NCBI GenBank assembly: GCA_022376515.1 | Contig: WTXI01000003.1 | Location: 248,001 to 312,000 of the forward strand | Origin: Lactifluus volemus | Taxonomy: Eukaryota; Basidiomycota; Agaricomycetes; Russulales; Russulaceae | Reading direction: 5' to 3' | DNA: 64,000 bases | In this document: piece by piece, positions 53,227-64,000 of the stretch | Layout of the letters: every line of letters starts with the position of its first letter | Position numbering within the stretch: position 1 is the stretch's first letter | Notes under the pieces: model-generated | The model's database searches: none | Seen by the model: the letters and a program-made list of their open reading frames with translations, nothing else | Told to the model about the DNA's origin: nothing | Translations under genes and position numbers: made by a program

Positions 53227-54492
53227 CGTGATGTGGAGGTTTGTAAAGGAAGAAAGGTTGTAAGAGTGGTTCTGGGAGAACAGAGAACAAGATACGACTG
53301 AGATAATTCGACGGAGGGATGACGATGCGAGAATGCGTTGCTTTTATACGCGAACTTGAAGACGGTCCATACATGATGTGAACTTGAACTCGAAATCGGT
53401 CGTATGCAGTTCAAGTTAGTGCCAGTGCGCGTATCACCCATCACTGCCATACATCGTGTCGCATCACGGTCCACGGGGCTCATGGAGAAATCAGAGGGCA
53501 AGTCCGCTCGGCTGATCTCCCTCGCCACTGGTAGTACTAGTTGGTGATCTTATCTCGGTGATTTTTCCGTGTGATGCTTTGGCGACAATAGCTTCAGTTT
53601 CGGAACAACACCAACAGCGGTTTTTTGATGCCTTGCAAAGTCCCGGGCCGGGTGCCACCCACTTCCGTAAAAGTTCGGTGACCTTTAGTACGATTCGTAA
53701 TTCTTGCGAACTGACCAAGCAGAGTCATCCTTCCAAAGCTTCACTCATTCCAGCACCACTCTCTTACGTTGATTGACAGATGGGGTTGTATGAACCATGA
53801 TACGCGTCCCGGGGATGGTCCAAGGCCGGCGGCCATCAGACAAAATGTTTGTTAACTGTTCTCCCCGCGGAGAAATGTCCTGCTAGGTGCATTTTCCCAA
53901 CAGCCCGTCTTTCCTCAGTTACTCCTTAGGATTCCATTCGTACCCTGTCTAGTTCAAGTTCTCCAACTTCGGCAGCCGTGCCGTCGTTCTGCAGCGCCCT
54001 TAGGCCCCTTTACTATTTGTCGGAAAAAATGAGATTACCAGCAGAAATATGCACATATAAGTATCTAAATGTTCATCAGAATTCTGGGAGGTGATCCAAC
54101 CGATCTCATCCATGAATCACACATAACACATTCTTGTATCAGTAACTCTGATTACAACGACCTATTTGACAGGTCCTCATTAGCAGCATTGATATGCTTC
54201 ATGAATCACACATAGCACCATTTCAGAACAAACAATCTAATCATCATGATCAGACCGTTATCAGTGGTTGTCTGGTTATCACCATAATTAGTGGTAATTG
54301 GCATAATTAGTAGTTATCCGACTGATCAGTGGTTATCCAACTTATCCAACTAATCAATGGTTATCGGTGTAATCAATGGTAACCAAACTAGCAAGGTGTG
54401 CTTGACCACTCCTGCGTCCCGCATGCACCTGTCAAACTTCGTGACGCGTAGCCATCTGTATTGGCGTCAGATTCGGGAATCATCGTATGTTC
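53227..54492. other. DPBB copy 2 promoter, duplicated tail, then short direct repeats
   Basis: From about 54170 to 54385 the DNA holds many variants of GGTTATC and CAACTAATCAATGG, an imperfect short repeat array. No gene seen. Confidence 0.5.
53342..53348 (-). promoter_or_regulatory. TATA box of DPBB copy 2
   Basis: TATAAAA on the minus strand, about 116 bases before the ATG at 53226, at the same spacing and context as in copy 1. Confidence 0.6.
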
Positions 54493-55402
54493 AAGCTCCA
54501 TGTTCCAAGAGGAGCTCCGTGACTTCGATACGTTCATAGCACGATGACTTGTGCAACGTCACCAGTTCAACAAATCTCTGGCATTGACATTGGCGTTGTA
54601 CTGAAGGAGCATTCGTAAAACTTCTAGTTTGCCACGGGCTGATGCTATATTCGAGTTGTCTGCCATGGTAACTCGTCAACACACTAAGACCGCATGGCGG
54701 GGGTGTTACCAGGTGGCAAGCGGGTGCATAGAAAGATAGTAGAAGTATGCTTCGTGGCAGCTGTGTATCCAAACCCATGCAGCGAAGTGCACCATCTTTG
54801 GGTCCCAAAGACATTCTGTGGCACCTCGAAATTTTAACGCCACATCCACAAATTTGACGTGATCAATCCAATGCTTGACAGCATAAAACGCGAGAGGAAA
54901 CGTGACGAGACGTCCGCTTTGTCATCCAACGCCAGTAATTGAAGACCATCAAGCAAGCTTGCGGAGGAATAGTGTGGGCCGACTCCAGAGGAACGTAGTA
55001 ATGGGAGATGTTCCCAACACTAGAGGCCGCTACTAGTAGGCGATCAGATTTCAAGAATTCATTCACCGAAAGTGCGAGAACTGAACAACCTTCGAGCCCC
55101 CGATGACCTTTTATGATAGAGATTAGACTCGAACAAGCAGGGAGCAGTGCACCTTCTATCTTCTAACCGCCTGTCCTCGACGACGTTAAGCCCCACCTCC
55201 AAGTCGAACTGAATTGCAAATGGCTCGGCGAGTTCTTCGACGTGAAGTGGACGAGTGGCAATCAAGCACTGAAACAGTCGATGCCATGATGCGCATTCTG
55301 CCATTCCTCTTCGGGAATATATTGCAGCGTACGCACGTACGTTTCATCCAGAGTGGACAATGGCATTGATATCCGTGATACATGGCTGTCAAGGAGGTGC
55401 AT
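54493..55402 (-). pseudogene. Remnant of a NACHT-type STAND protein with ankyrin repeats
   Basis: Pieces on the minus strand follow the order seen in agaricomycete NACHT-ankyrin proteins: LDETYVRTLQYIPEEEWQNA (about 55365), RLFQCLIATRPLHVEELAEP, FAIQFDLEVG (about 55280-55190), VNEFLKSDRLLVA with HYYVPLESAHTIPPQACL (about 55070-54950), FVDVALKFRGATECLWD and HFAAWVW (about 54870-54770), and an ankyrin unit KLEVLRMLLQYNANVNA then VTELLLEHGA (about 54640-54495). Frame changes near 55290, 55110, 54900 and 54570 break it. The NACHT ATPase part is absent upstream. Such proteins are NLR-like sensors in fungi; this copy cannot work. Confidence 0.72.
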
Positions 55403-55935
55403 GGAAAAGTCGAATCAGCCTATTCCAAGTTAAGGGTATCAGACGCCGAAGCCTACCAGTACTGTATTTCACGGTAGCGTGGTTGACATACCGTAGTCCG
55501 GCTCCAGCCGAATTTCTGCTGGGTGATGAAGAGTAACTTATACTGTGTTTCTACGGTATCTCATTCGAATGCAGGGGATGTGACCAGTTCGGAAAAGCGC
55601 CAGCTATTTCCAAAAAGTCTGGCACCGATGACTCGCGGACGTTGTGATCCGACTCGGGAGGAAGTACAGTACTGTCACGCTAGCTGACATGGACCTTTTA
55701 AGTTAGTTGCGTCAGTTACAGCAGCGCATTGAACGGCCTCGGGTTCGTCCAAGCTCATACTAGTAGCTGCCGTGAGCCGAGCAGGAGCCGAAATGAGCGA
55801 AGCGTGACGAGACCAATTGTCAAGAGGTAATTCCAATCAACCCAAAATAAGGGCTGGACTATATCTCGTGTCTTGGTTGAGTGACTTCTTCTCCATACTG
55901 TAGTCTCTCGTTCACTCCAAGTGAAACGATACGAT
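55403..55935. other. Intergenic, likely SDR promoter
   Basis: No coding feature recognised. Should hold the promoter of the downstream SDR gene. Confidence 0.4.
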
Positions 55936-57039
55936 ATGGCAATGATCATCGGGTTGGATGAGGACCTCAAAGTCACTTCTCAACATGAGTCAGTCGCCCC
56001 ACCCCTTTTCATTTTCGTTATTAAACCCTTTGACCCTCTGAAACTAGTGTTTACCCGCTCATTGATCCTCAGGTCCATTTTGACACCAAGACATATGCAG
56101 GAAAGACCATCTTGATCACCGGCGCATCCCGGGGCATCGGTCTAGAAACGGCCAAGTTTTATGTACGCGCTGGCGCTTCCCTGACTATCGTCGGGCGTAA
56201 GGAGGAAACACTCGAAACGAGCAAGGCTGAGATCTTGCGTGAACAACCCTCTGCACGGGTGCTCACTTTCCCTGCCGACGTACGGGATGTTAAGAAGGCG
56301 GAGGAGGCCGTCGCCGCGACCATCGCCCACTTTGGTCACCTCGACATCCTCGTAGCCAACGCTGGAATTATCCGTGCCGTAGATGCGCGTGCGTGGCCAT
56401 CGTTTGCCTCGTTTCATCACTGATGCACATGCATCATAACCAGCGTTCGTGAGTAAGGACCCAATAGGTTGGTGGGGCGTGCTCGAGGTCAACATTCGTG
56501 GGGCCTACAATTTTCTTCAGTGCGTGGGCCACGCATCCTATCATGGGAGTTCCTGTTCTCACGTAGATGCCGAGCAGCTTTGCAGTCCCTGAATTGGTAA
56601 AAACAAAAGGCCAAGTTATATTTCTGACTTCGGGTGCGGCACAAACCAGGATCCCATTTGCCAGTGATTATTGCATATCAAAGCATGCCCTTCATCGCCT
56701 CGCAGAGCTTGTTGCCATTGGTAAGCATCCCTATCTCAAGCTTAGTGACTGCATTGATTGTTGGGACGTCGTACAGAAAACCCGGACATCAGGACATTTT
56801 GTGTCCATCCAGGCGTCGTTGCAACGGAGCTGCTTGCCGACTCATGTAGTCCTGTGCCACCTACGAATACTATTGCTCTCCCAGTGGCGACGATTCTATA
56901 CTTGACTTCAGGGAAAGCGGACTACTTGAGCAGCCGGTTTGTCTGCGCGACTTGGGACTTGGGTGAAGTGGAGCGTGACTGGAAGGAGAAAATTGTTACC
57001 CAAAACGCCCTCGTCAACAAACTTTCTCTCCCGCAGTAG
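55936..57039 (+). CDS. Short-chain dehydrogenase/reductase (SDR), intact copy
   Basis: Exons 55936-55971, 56073-56388, 56444-56519, 56578-56720 and 56777-57039 join in frame to 277 residues. Seen: TILITGASRGIGLETAKFY (TGxxxGIG cofactor site), DILVANAGI (NAG), WWGVLEVNIRGAYNF (catalytic-site Asn), TSGAAQTRIPFASDYCISKH (Ser, then Y-x3-K), VHPGVVATELLAD (PG) and end TWDLGEVERDWKEK ... LSLPQ. This is the classical SDR layout with a Rossmann fold and NAD(P)(H). The first exon is short and its donor is weak (GTCACT), so the start is less sure. Paralogues: broken copy at 18993-19906 and a remnant at 57575. Substrate unknown. Confidence 0.82.
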
Positions 57040-57574
57040 CCTCGGGCGTATTTCTGAACTAATCACAGCAGATGATCTTCCCATGATATAAGTAGCCCAT
57101 TCCGCGTAACCGTGTATTAATCCCTGTTCCCAAATAGCACCCTGCCTTTACGTGTCAGGCTTCTCAAGGTGGAATGGTCCGCATTGAACAGCTTCTGCAG
57201 CTCACTGACAGCACCGGCTGCGGCCATTTTGGGCTCCACTCACACTTTGATGTGGTTTCTAAAGCCCCCATTAATACGTCGATGTGTACAGTCCTGGGAT
57301 ATCTCTCTTCCCTCGTTCGGTAGGCTTCAGGAATGCTAATAATAGCAAACTCTGTGCCCTATTCAAAGGGCAGAAAGTGAACAACACAGCCTCGCGTTCC
57401 ACGGTGCCGGATGCGAGCGCGCAGAACGGCGTCGTGATATACGTCACCGTGGCGCCCTAGCTGACCTGGTTCAAAGCTCAGTATTTGTCGTTCTAGTTGC
57501 GAGCCCACGAGATGATGGATCTAGAGTTCCCACCCTGTTGGTTGTAAATGTTAGCGTATACCCATTCATCGGGC

Positions 57575-58095
57575 CAAAAGCGCGCTATGATGTCCAGACA
57601 CTTGCGGCCAAGGTTTTCCCAATCACGGGCGCATCCCGTGGCGTCGCTCTCGAGATAGCCTCAAATTTTGCCCGTACTGGTGCATCCTGCAAGATCGTGG
57701 TTCCCACTTTCCTAAGCTGCCGTGTGCAATGTCTAGAAAGCCGCAGAGGCGAATGACCTGTTTCAGTTACTTGGAGATTCTCATGGCAAACACTGCGGCT
57801 ACTCTTCAACCGTATGTCCTGCTGCAGAGACGAGCATACTAAATTGTGGACTTTTTCACCATGGATAATTTCATGCAGCGCCTACATCGTCATCTGGGCC
57901 GGCCAATTGTGGTTCGAAACAGTTCTAAGCGTACGCTTTGCTCTGGTTGTCCCACTCGATGTGAACAGCCTGAGAGACGCAGCCCTTTGCGCATATCAAC
58001 CAACCTGTGCCACCATCAGCTTTTCGCTTCTACGGACCTGAATTAATGGTGGAATGTTTTCGAGATCAATATCCATGGCCTCTTTAACTTCATTG
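57575..58095 (+). pseudogene. SDR copy 3, degraded remnant
   Basis: A cofactor-site piece YDVQTLAAKVFPITGASRG (about 57586-57640) with FARTGASCKIV, then at about 58045-58095 WWNVFEINIHGLFNFI, matching exon 3 of the intact SDR directly upstream. Intervening sequence and the active-site exon are not recognisable. A decayed tandem copy. Confidence 0.65.
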
Positions 58096-61000
58096 TGTGC
58101 CTATTTCCCGCACGCCTCCTGATGTACCATATGTACCATCTTGTTTTGCTGTTTGCAAAAGTGTTGCACATCTAAGCTCGCTGTCCATCGCTTTGCTGTG
58201 TTTGTTCGAGTCACTCTTTGGTAAGCGACTGAGTGGTCAATGGTATGTTTCCATAACATGGGATCTGCAGTGAGCAAAAGTTGGAACGCAATTAGAAGGG
58301 ACACAGAAACGGCTTTGTCAACGAGCTTTGCATTCCAGCTTGGCTGAGCGCCGCCGTGCATAACGGTGAGTGAGAGCGATGGTGTTTACATGCCGAAAGT
58401 CCCGGACTTGGATTGTTCTGATACGTTGCCGACGTTAGTTTGATCCTGCTGGTTGTTGCCAGTGGCGGTGTTTAAATTAAATCAATCAACGATCACGGAT
58501 TCGCTCCGAAAAGCATCAAAGTCTACATTCCCCTGAGGTCTTGACCTACGTTGGTTCAAGTCCATCAACGGCCTTTGGAGCCGAACCCATACGTCCCCAT
58601 GGGAACGAAGCCACTGCGGCCATGATACACGTGGCCACAGGTCATACCCCCTTGGAGAACTCATCTCAAGCAGCACTGTCAGAGTTTCTCGCCTAGCAAC
58701 GACAATTGAGTTATCGGGCACCCTGAAGTTTCACCCCGAGAGAGCTTATGTTTCGCGCGTACGCGGCAATCCGGTACCGGACTGTTTATCCTCTGGAGGC
58801 GTGAACACGGAAGCCCATCCGAGTCTACAGCACCCGTGTGCAAGTCCGGATGGCCCGCCGTCTTTTAATTCATACGATCATAAGCGCTCTCCGTTGGGTT
58901 GCAGATCTTCCATATCAACGTGGCATCATCACATCATCGGCCATCGCCACCTCTATCATAGATTGCAGAAGGTTGCCCTGGCCTAATACCCACTGGGGGT
59001 TTTAGCCGGTGCTTCTGACCTTTCCTTCCGTAAGTCAATACAGTATAATACTATAAGGCTTACAAAAGGTTCGGATACTGTATCGTTGTCGTCGTCGTCG
59101 TCGTCGTCGTCGTCCCAGTAAGGTCTCATCAAACCGGCACACTCCGTTTCCAGTCAGAAGGGAATTTGTTCTGTATAGAGCTAGTCTGTCTGTCTCTTCT
59201 TTCAATGGGGCTCGGTCGGCCGCCAGAACACTAACGAATTTTTTTTTATTTTGGTCCGCGGAGATGATCTGTTCTGTCGGGCTATGATACAGTACAGTAC
59301 CCTCTGCCCTTCTCCCCATGGACATTTTGGTCAGAGGTTGCAACACCGGTCACGGTACTATATTGTATTGTGGGCAAATACGTTCCAGGGTACCGGCCCC
59401 CTAAAAGCCTTTCTCAATCCCATCGGCGTACCACAGCCACTCCACAGGGCTTATCCCCTTCTTCCTTGCTTATGAGCGCACAACTGCCTCCGTTGTGTGT
59501 GCTGCTGTTATCAGCGCGGCTTCCTCTCCCTGATAGTCTAGTAAAAAGAACAATCTTAATCGGAATCTGTTGGGGGCGGGCCAGACCTACTAGTAGGTTG
59601 ACACGTGTACGAGTTTGTCCTACTAGTGGGTGCCACTCACGCTCCAGGGGCGGTTACCACGTTCACTAGGCTAATACCACGACACGGTCGGTGTGCCACA
59701 TTCAATTTGTGTTGCAATTTGCAAGTCGCGATCGCACGGCTATAACATATGTACACACAGCCCCCCCCGCCCCCCGATGCACTAAATAACGACTTTTTTT
59801 TTTTGTCCCCTTTATCAAGGTAACTTAATGATGACGATGATAGTAACTTAGTGGCGGGTGATCGATGCTTGTGCAACGCCACAAGCCCCAAGCAATACTC
59901 CGGCAAAAAAAAAATTTTGAAAAATTCTTTTGGATTCTTCAAAATCTAAAAGAAGCATCATCATCAAGAAGCATCACGATTTCACTACTGGTCACTAGGG
60001 AGTATGGACGGCTAAATAATAACAAGTTTAATGACAACAAGTTCGTTGCTTTATCGCAATTGCCGTAAAGTACCTTTTTTTGCGTTTTGCTATTGGATCG
60101 TACGGGTCCATGTCCGAGTCGTATATGCGGCCCTCCACAAGATCAGTCACTAGGGGTTGTTGGACTCGATTCGTCTCGAAGGTCCTCGGATGAACTAAAA
60201 CTACTAGGGGCTACTACTAATCACTACAGTCTCTTTAACTGAACTAATGACGATGCCTGGGCCCTGGGGGCAGTTGTTGACAACCTCGAGGGCCGGCTTT
60301 CTCACCCCTCGCCAACGATAAGCGACGACTCGGACATGACACAAAAACTGTAATATCGGTTCGACTTTCGCTCTTCACTTCGTCCGCGCGCAAATGTCGT
60401 TTCAAAAAAAAAGAATATCTGTAAATGAAACCCCCCCACTTCTTTTCTTCGAGGGCACAACTTACTGGGTTGGTAAGTAAAAAATAAGAAAAAATTCCAC
60501 CGCGGCCGGGAGGGGCGTATACTCTCCTCCCGCGCCCGTTCGATCGGTCGGATCCTCTTTCTCTTCTTAAATTGATAATAATTTTTGAAAAAGTCACGAG
60601 CCATGTGTTGTGATTTCAGATGGACACATATCGCACTTTGTTAAAAATTTACGTACTTGATGCTGCATCGTTGTTCCGTGTTACGTGTAACTTTACGCGA
60701 CGACCGAATTCGGAGAACGCCACTACTAGGCAGGTGCCTACCTCTTGATACAGTTTACAACAAATGCATTACCATGTGCCCACCGTAATACATTACCGTA
60801 CATATAATAACCAATTTCGGTCCACATATCCGATCATCATAGTGCCTGAACCGAATTATTCAGGGCAAGATATGCACCTCTATGAACGGTGGAGAAATGT
60901 CGGCCCCATATACTACCCCATCGATTCCGGCACTGGCCTCGCAACGGGTGGAGTCCCCACAGGGGCCTTCCAGACAACCACTCATCATGGAAGTGTCTTG

Positions 61001-61443
61001 TTCTCTGCCCGATAAAAACAACGAGTTGGCAACGGCCCGGTAGTAAGCGGGACCGCGCACCCGGTACGTCCAGAGCGGTGGAACTCGAGCTCTGGGCGTC
61101 CGGGCAATGGGCATTGCGTTTTGTATGTACGCGATGAGATCGACTGTGCATTCCAACGGACTTTGATGTATACAACACGGAATAAGAGGGACCAGAGATG
61201 AGAGACAGACAACAGACCAGGACTGAAGAGGTAATGACGGTGTGAATCAAGGCAGAGCACAGCGAAATAGATAAAAACAAAAAGGAAGGACAGGGAAAAG
61301 CCAAAAAAAATAAACGAAGAACCGGGAGAACAGGACACAGGGAACCCAATGTCAATGTCCCACAGTCCGAACAAAGCCCTAAGCGTAGGGAAATATGACG
61401 TAGAAAACGAAGGTCGTAAACAAGGATTCTGCCTGGCAGAGCA
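58096..61443. other. Long intergenic stretch, no gene recognised
   Basis: Only short unrelated frames. It contains A/T runs, a GTC microsatellite at 59088-59114, and repeated CTACTAG words around 59580-60230. The right end should be the 3' UTR of the FYR-domain gene. Confidence 0.5.
59088..59114. repeat. GTC trinucleotide micro-satellite
   Basis: About nine GTC units in a row. Confidence 0.9.
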
Positions 61444-63801
61444 TCATCGCTCGCCTGAGCCTGCGCTGCCACTGCTACTGCCGCGTGTGCGGCCATTGCC
61501 ATTCGTGTGCTCTGAACCAGACACAGAGCGCGGTGACGTACGTGAAGCATAAGGTGGCTCAGGGTATGCATTCATGATGCTTGCAAATTTTGCTGGCACC
61601 GGGGGAGGTGCAACGGGAGACTGGTACGGTGGAGGCGAACGTGAACGCGAGTGCGTGGATGGAGGCTGGGCGTACGGGTTGGGAGGTGGTACATCACGCG
61701 GGGAATGGCGGGGTGCTGAGCGGGGTGAGTAAGCGGGATCCTGTGGTGGATATCCATGACTGCGGGGTGATATCGGTGGAAGATCGTCCAGTGGCGTTCC
61801 ATTGCTGTTGCGTGAACCGCGTCGCGCGTGAGAGTATGGACGCTCTGGTGGAGGAGCGCCGCGCACGTCGGAGATTGGCAGTTCGCCATCCGGGATAATA
61901 TCCATGGAAGTTGAGTCGCGCGAACCCCGGCGTTCATGAGTGTTGGTACTGCTATTTGGACTGTCGTACTCGTCGGGTAGAGCAGGGACGACGGTAGCGT
62001 GGCGACCACCAAGCGGCCTTGACGAACTGTACAGTCAATCAACCTGCGACGCAGTGCACCACAATATTTGCGCTTACCCGCCCTCAACAAAATTTTGCCA
62101 AACATAATCTTTTAGTCTGTCCGCGCCTGGGAGCTCCTGGATGAGATGCTTGATGGTGTTCTGTCCCAGGCCGAAGAAGTCTGGTCCAGAGACGGAGTTA
62201 CTATGTTGCCTATTCCGAACATGGTTGGCGGCTCGCACGACGACAGACCAGGCACCAGTGGCTGTGCCAGCAATGATGGGCTTATCCGCCATATCATTTG
62301 CAATGATTTGGAACTTGGGTCCATCGCCGCCATCAAGGATGGTGCAATTGTAAACCGTCTCAGCATTGGGATCGCGCGCGGACAGGTAACGCCTAAAGAT
62401 AATAAAGTGGGTCAAAGCTGTGGACGGGTCCGATCGTGTCAAAAGATCATCACCTGTTAACCGAATAACCCACAGGGAAAATATAACGCTCCGTATGGAA
62501 ATGCTCACGCATGCACACCTCGCCCAAGCAATTGACAGTCATAATGCCAACATTGAGCGGCAAAATGGGACGGCCATTCTTGTCTCGAGGCACCATGGGA
62601 ATTGAATAGCTTTTTGACGTGACTGTATGTGCTTTCAAGCGTTTTGGTTTTGTATGACGTTGAACTGTCGTCTGTGGGATAGACGTGGCTGAGGGGCCGA
62701 CCGAAGTGGGAGAGCCTGGACCTATATGGTTAGGGGTGCCGTTGCCGTTGCCGTTTCGTAAGGGATGGGATGAGTCGCCATCAGGGCCCGCGTAATGTTC
62801 CGTGTCAGAGCCCAACGGAGACATGGGTGATCCAGGGGAGAGCTGATGTGGCGTAGGAGGGACGCCCGCGTTGTTGATGAATTGTGGGATACGGTGCATT
62901 CCATGGCCAGAGGAAGGGGGAGGGACGACTGGTTCGGATGAAGCAGCTGAAGGGGGCTTGATCCTGATACGTTTGCCTGATGAGGTCACAAGGGTTTGAG
63001 AAGAGCCAGGAGCGGTTGAGGTGGGATTGACAGAGTTGGCTGGAGGGGGAAACGGGGATGGAACGCCGGCCTCTTTGGCCTTAGTCGAGTTGGGAGCCGT
63101 GGCGGTCGCTTTGCCTCTCCTCGGGGTCTTACGGGCATCGCGTGCCTCTTCCTCTTCTCGTTCCTTCATCTCTTCTAATTGGCGCTTGCGAGCTTGGGGC
63201 CCGATATGACGAGAAGAATACAATGGATCAAGAGAGGGATCATCTGTCCTGACTTCATCCAAAGCTTCATGTAAGATGGCTTGAAAGGCATTGAGAGCAT
63301 GGGAGGATTGTAAAGCGCGGGGAAAGGCGGTAGGTGGTTGAGAGGGAGATTGGGAGTTGGGACTATGTGGGGTCGGACTAGAAGGTTGACGTGCGACGGC
63401 TGCTTCCAGTTCGAGTATTCGGTCGAGGAGCATACTTAAAAAGGAGGATTGACACGATGATAGGAAACGAAAGGGACAAGAATCGCATACCCTTTTTCGC
63501 TGTTCCAATTAACATTTCGCTCGCCCGAACGCCTGAGCTCATCTTCAAGGCCCTTGTATTTCTATTGGTGGAGAGGAGTGAACAAAGGTAAAGATTTAGA
63601 AGAAAAAAAACCGACCTCTTCAAGATCCCAATATTTTCTTTTGAGCTTGTAATACTTTTCGCTAAACTCTCTCTGATCTTTGGCATTCTGAACGGAGGAA
63701 AGGGCAAATGGCTGATGAGGAGGTATGGGGGGAGGACCCATAATGACGTCCCTGTCTGTAGGTGGGGGTGGAGGGAGCATTGGGGCAGACCTGGGGGACA
63801 T
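61444..63801 (-). CDS. FYRN/FYRC-domain protein (TBRG1-like), intact
   Basis: Five exons join in frame: 63801-63616, 63561-63491, 63434-62454, 62392-62078 and 62026-61444 (711 residues). The N-terminal part has a Pro-rich start and a coiled coil (EKYYKLKRKYWDLEEKYKG then LLDRILELEAAV). The middle has a basic KR-rich stretch (KRQLEEMKEREEEEARDARK). The FYR region is clear: NVGIMTVNCLGEVC, HTERYIFPVGYSV, RRYLSARDP (FYRN), then YNCTILDGG, GTATGAWSVVVRAAN, NSVSGPDFFGLGQNTIKHLI and LKDYVWQNFVEGG (FYRC). The tail is disordered, Pro/Ser/Arg-rich. FYR domains occur in nuclear proteins linked to chromatin (MLL, TBRG1). All splice sites are GT-AG with phases that fit, so this model is firm; the exact role in fungi is not known to me. 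Confidence 0.88.
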
Positions 63802-64000
63802 TGAAGAAAAGGGGAAAAAGGGGAAAGACCAAGTCGTCGTGGAATAGAAGAGAAAGAGAGAGAGAAGGCGGGGACTGGTCTAGGCAGAACCGTGTTTGGG
63901 AAATGGTTGTGTCATGGTCATGACAGGTCGAGTTCAGGGCCACGGCCACCTGATTTCACTCCTTCTCCTTTGCGATCAAAAACTAGTTTTTACAGGCTCA
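63802..64000 (-). promoter_or_regulatory. Promoter/5' UTR of the FYR-domain gene
   Basis: The coding strand here is strongly pyrimidine-rich (CCCCTTTTTCCCC at about 63810-63830 and a CT run at about 63845-63870), common just before basidiomycete starts. No TATA box seen. Confidence 0.5.

Larger units (their letters stand above)
52042..54000 (+). repeat. Segmental duplication, copy 2
   Basis: Same orientation and order as 20660-22570, with the DPBB gene in both. The left edge coincides with the right end of the GCTTA-rich element, so that element sits at or in the duplication. Ends approximate. Confidence 0.72.

Noticed and set aside
60764..61015. 83-codon plus-strand frame next to the FYR gene
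   Set aside because: No motif and no splice partners; probably by chance in the 3' flank.

Overview
The window looks like fungal nuclear DNA, most likely from an agaricomycete basidiomycete. Host genes are cut by many short (about 48-100 nt) GT-AG introns. They encode fungal or eukaryotic housekeeping proteins: queuosine salvage, RFT1, YAE1, alpha-arrestins and an FYR-domain protein. The accessory content (chromodomain Ty3/gypsy elements, secreted double-psi beta-barrel proteins, a decayed NACHT-ankyrin gene, SDR copies) also fits. A Ceratobasidiaceae/Rhizoctonia-like source is only a guess.

Layout. 1-16 kb: ordinary genes, mostly on the minus strand (queuosine salvage protein, a small unknown gene, RFT1, two alpha-arrestins, a large Ser-rich unknown protein), plus YAE1 on the plus strand. 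Several carry single-base frame breaks. 16-25 kb: gene-poor DNA with a broken SDR copy and a secreted DPBB gene. 25-50 kb: one nest of three plus-strand Ty3/gypsy chromodomain elements. Element A (24966-50258) was hit by element B (30872-38511) and element C (39979-49154), each with its own LTR pair and an exact 5-bp target duplication. 50.4-52.0 kb: a probable non-autonomous DNA transposon with GCTTA-rich arms and a GC-rich core. 52-58 kb: a second copy of the DPBB block, a NACHT-ankyrin remnant, an intact SDR gene and a third SDR remnant. 61.4-63.8 kb: an intact FYRN/FYRC (TBRG1-like) gene.

The most interesting material is in the retroelements. All three share features not explained by the usual gag-pol plan. 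(1) A second reading frame, always +1 to pol, overprints the low-complexity stretch after the chromodomain, and its protein is more alike between elements than the pol frame there. (2) Pol ends in a Cys/His cluster after that stretch. (3) The leaders are free of ATG: about 2.0 kb in C, about 1.3 kb in A, and in B apart from one derived ATG. In A and C they still hold a related open frame. (4) An 11-12 nt self-complement lies between the predicted transcript 5' end and the site one base after the LTR, as in Tf1 self-priming. (5) Pol lies in the -1 frame after a U-run at the gag stop. Element C has open gag and pol frames and LTRs that look identical, so it is the youngest and possibly active.
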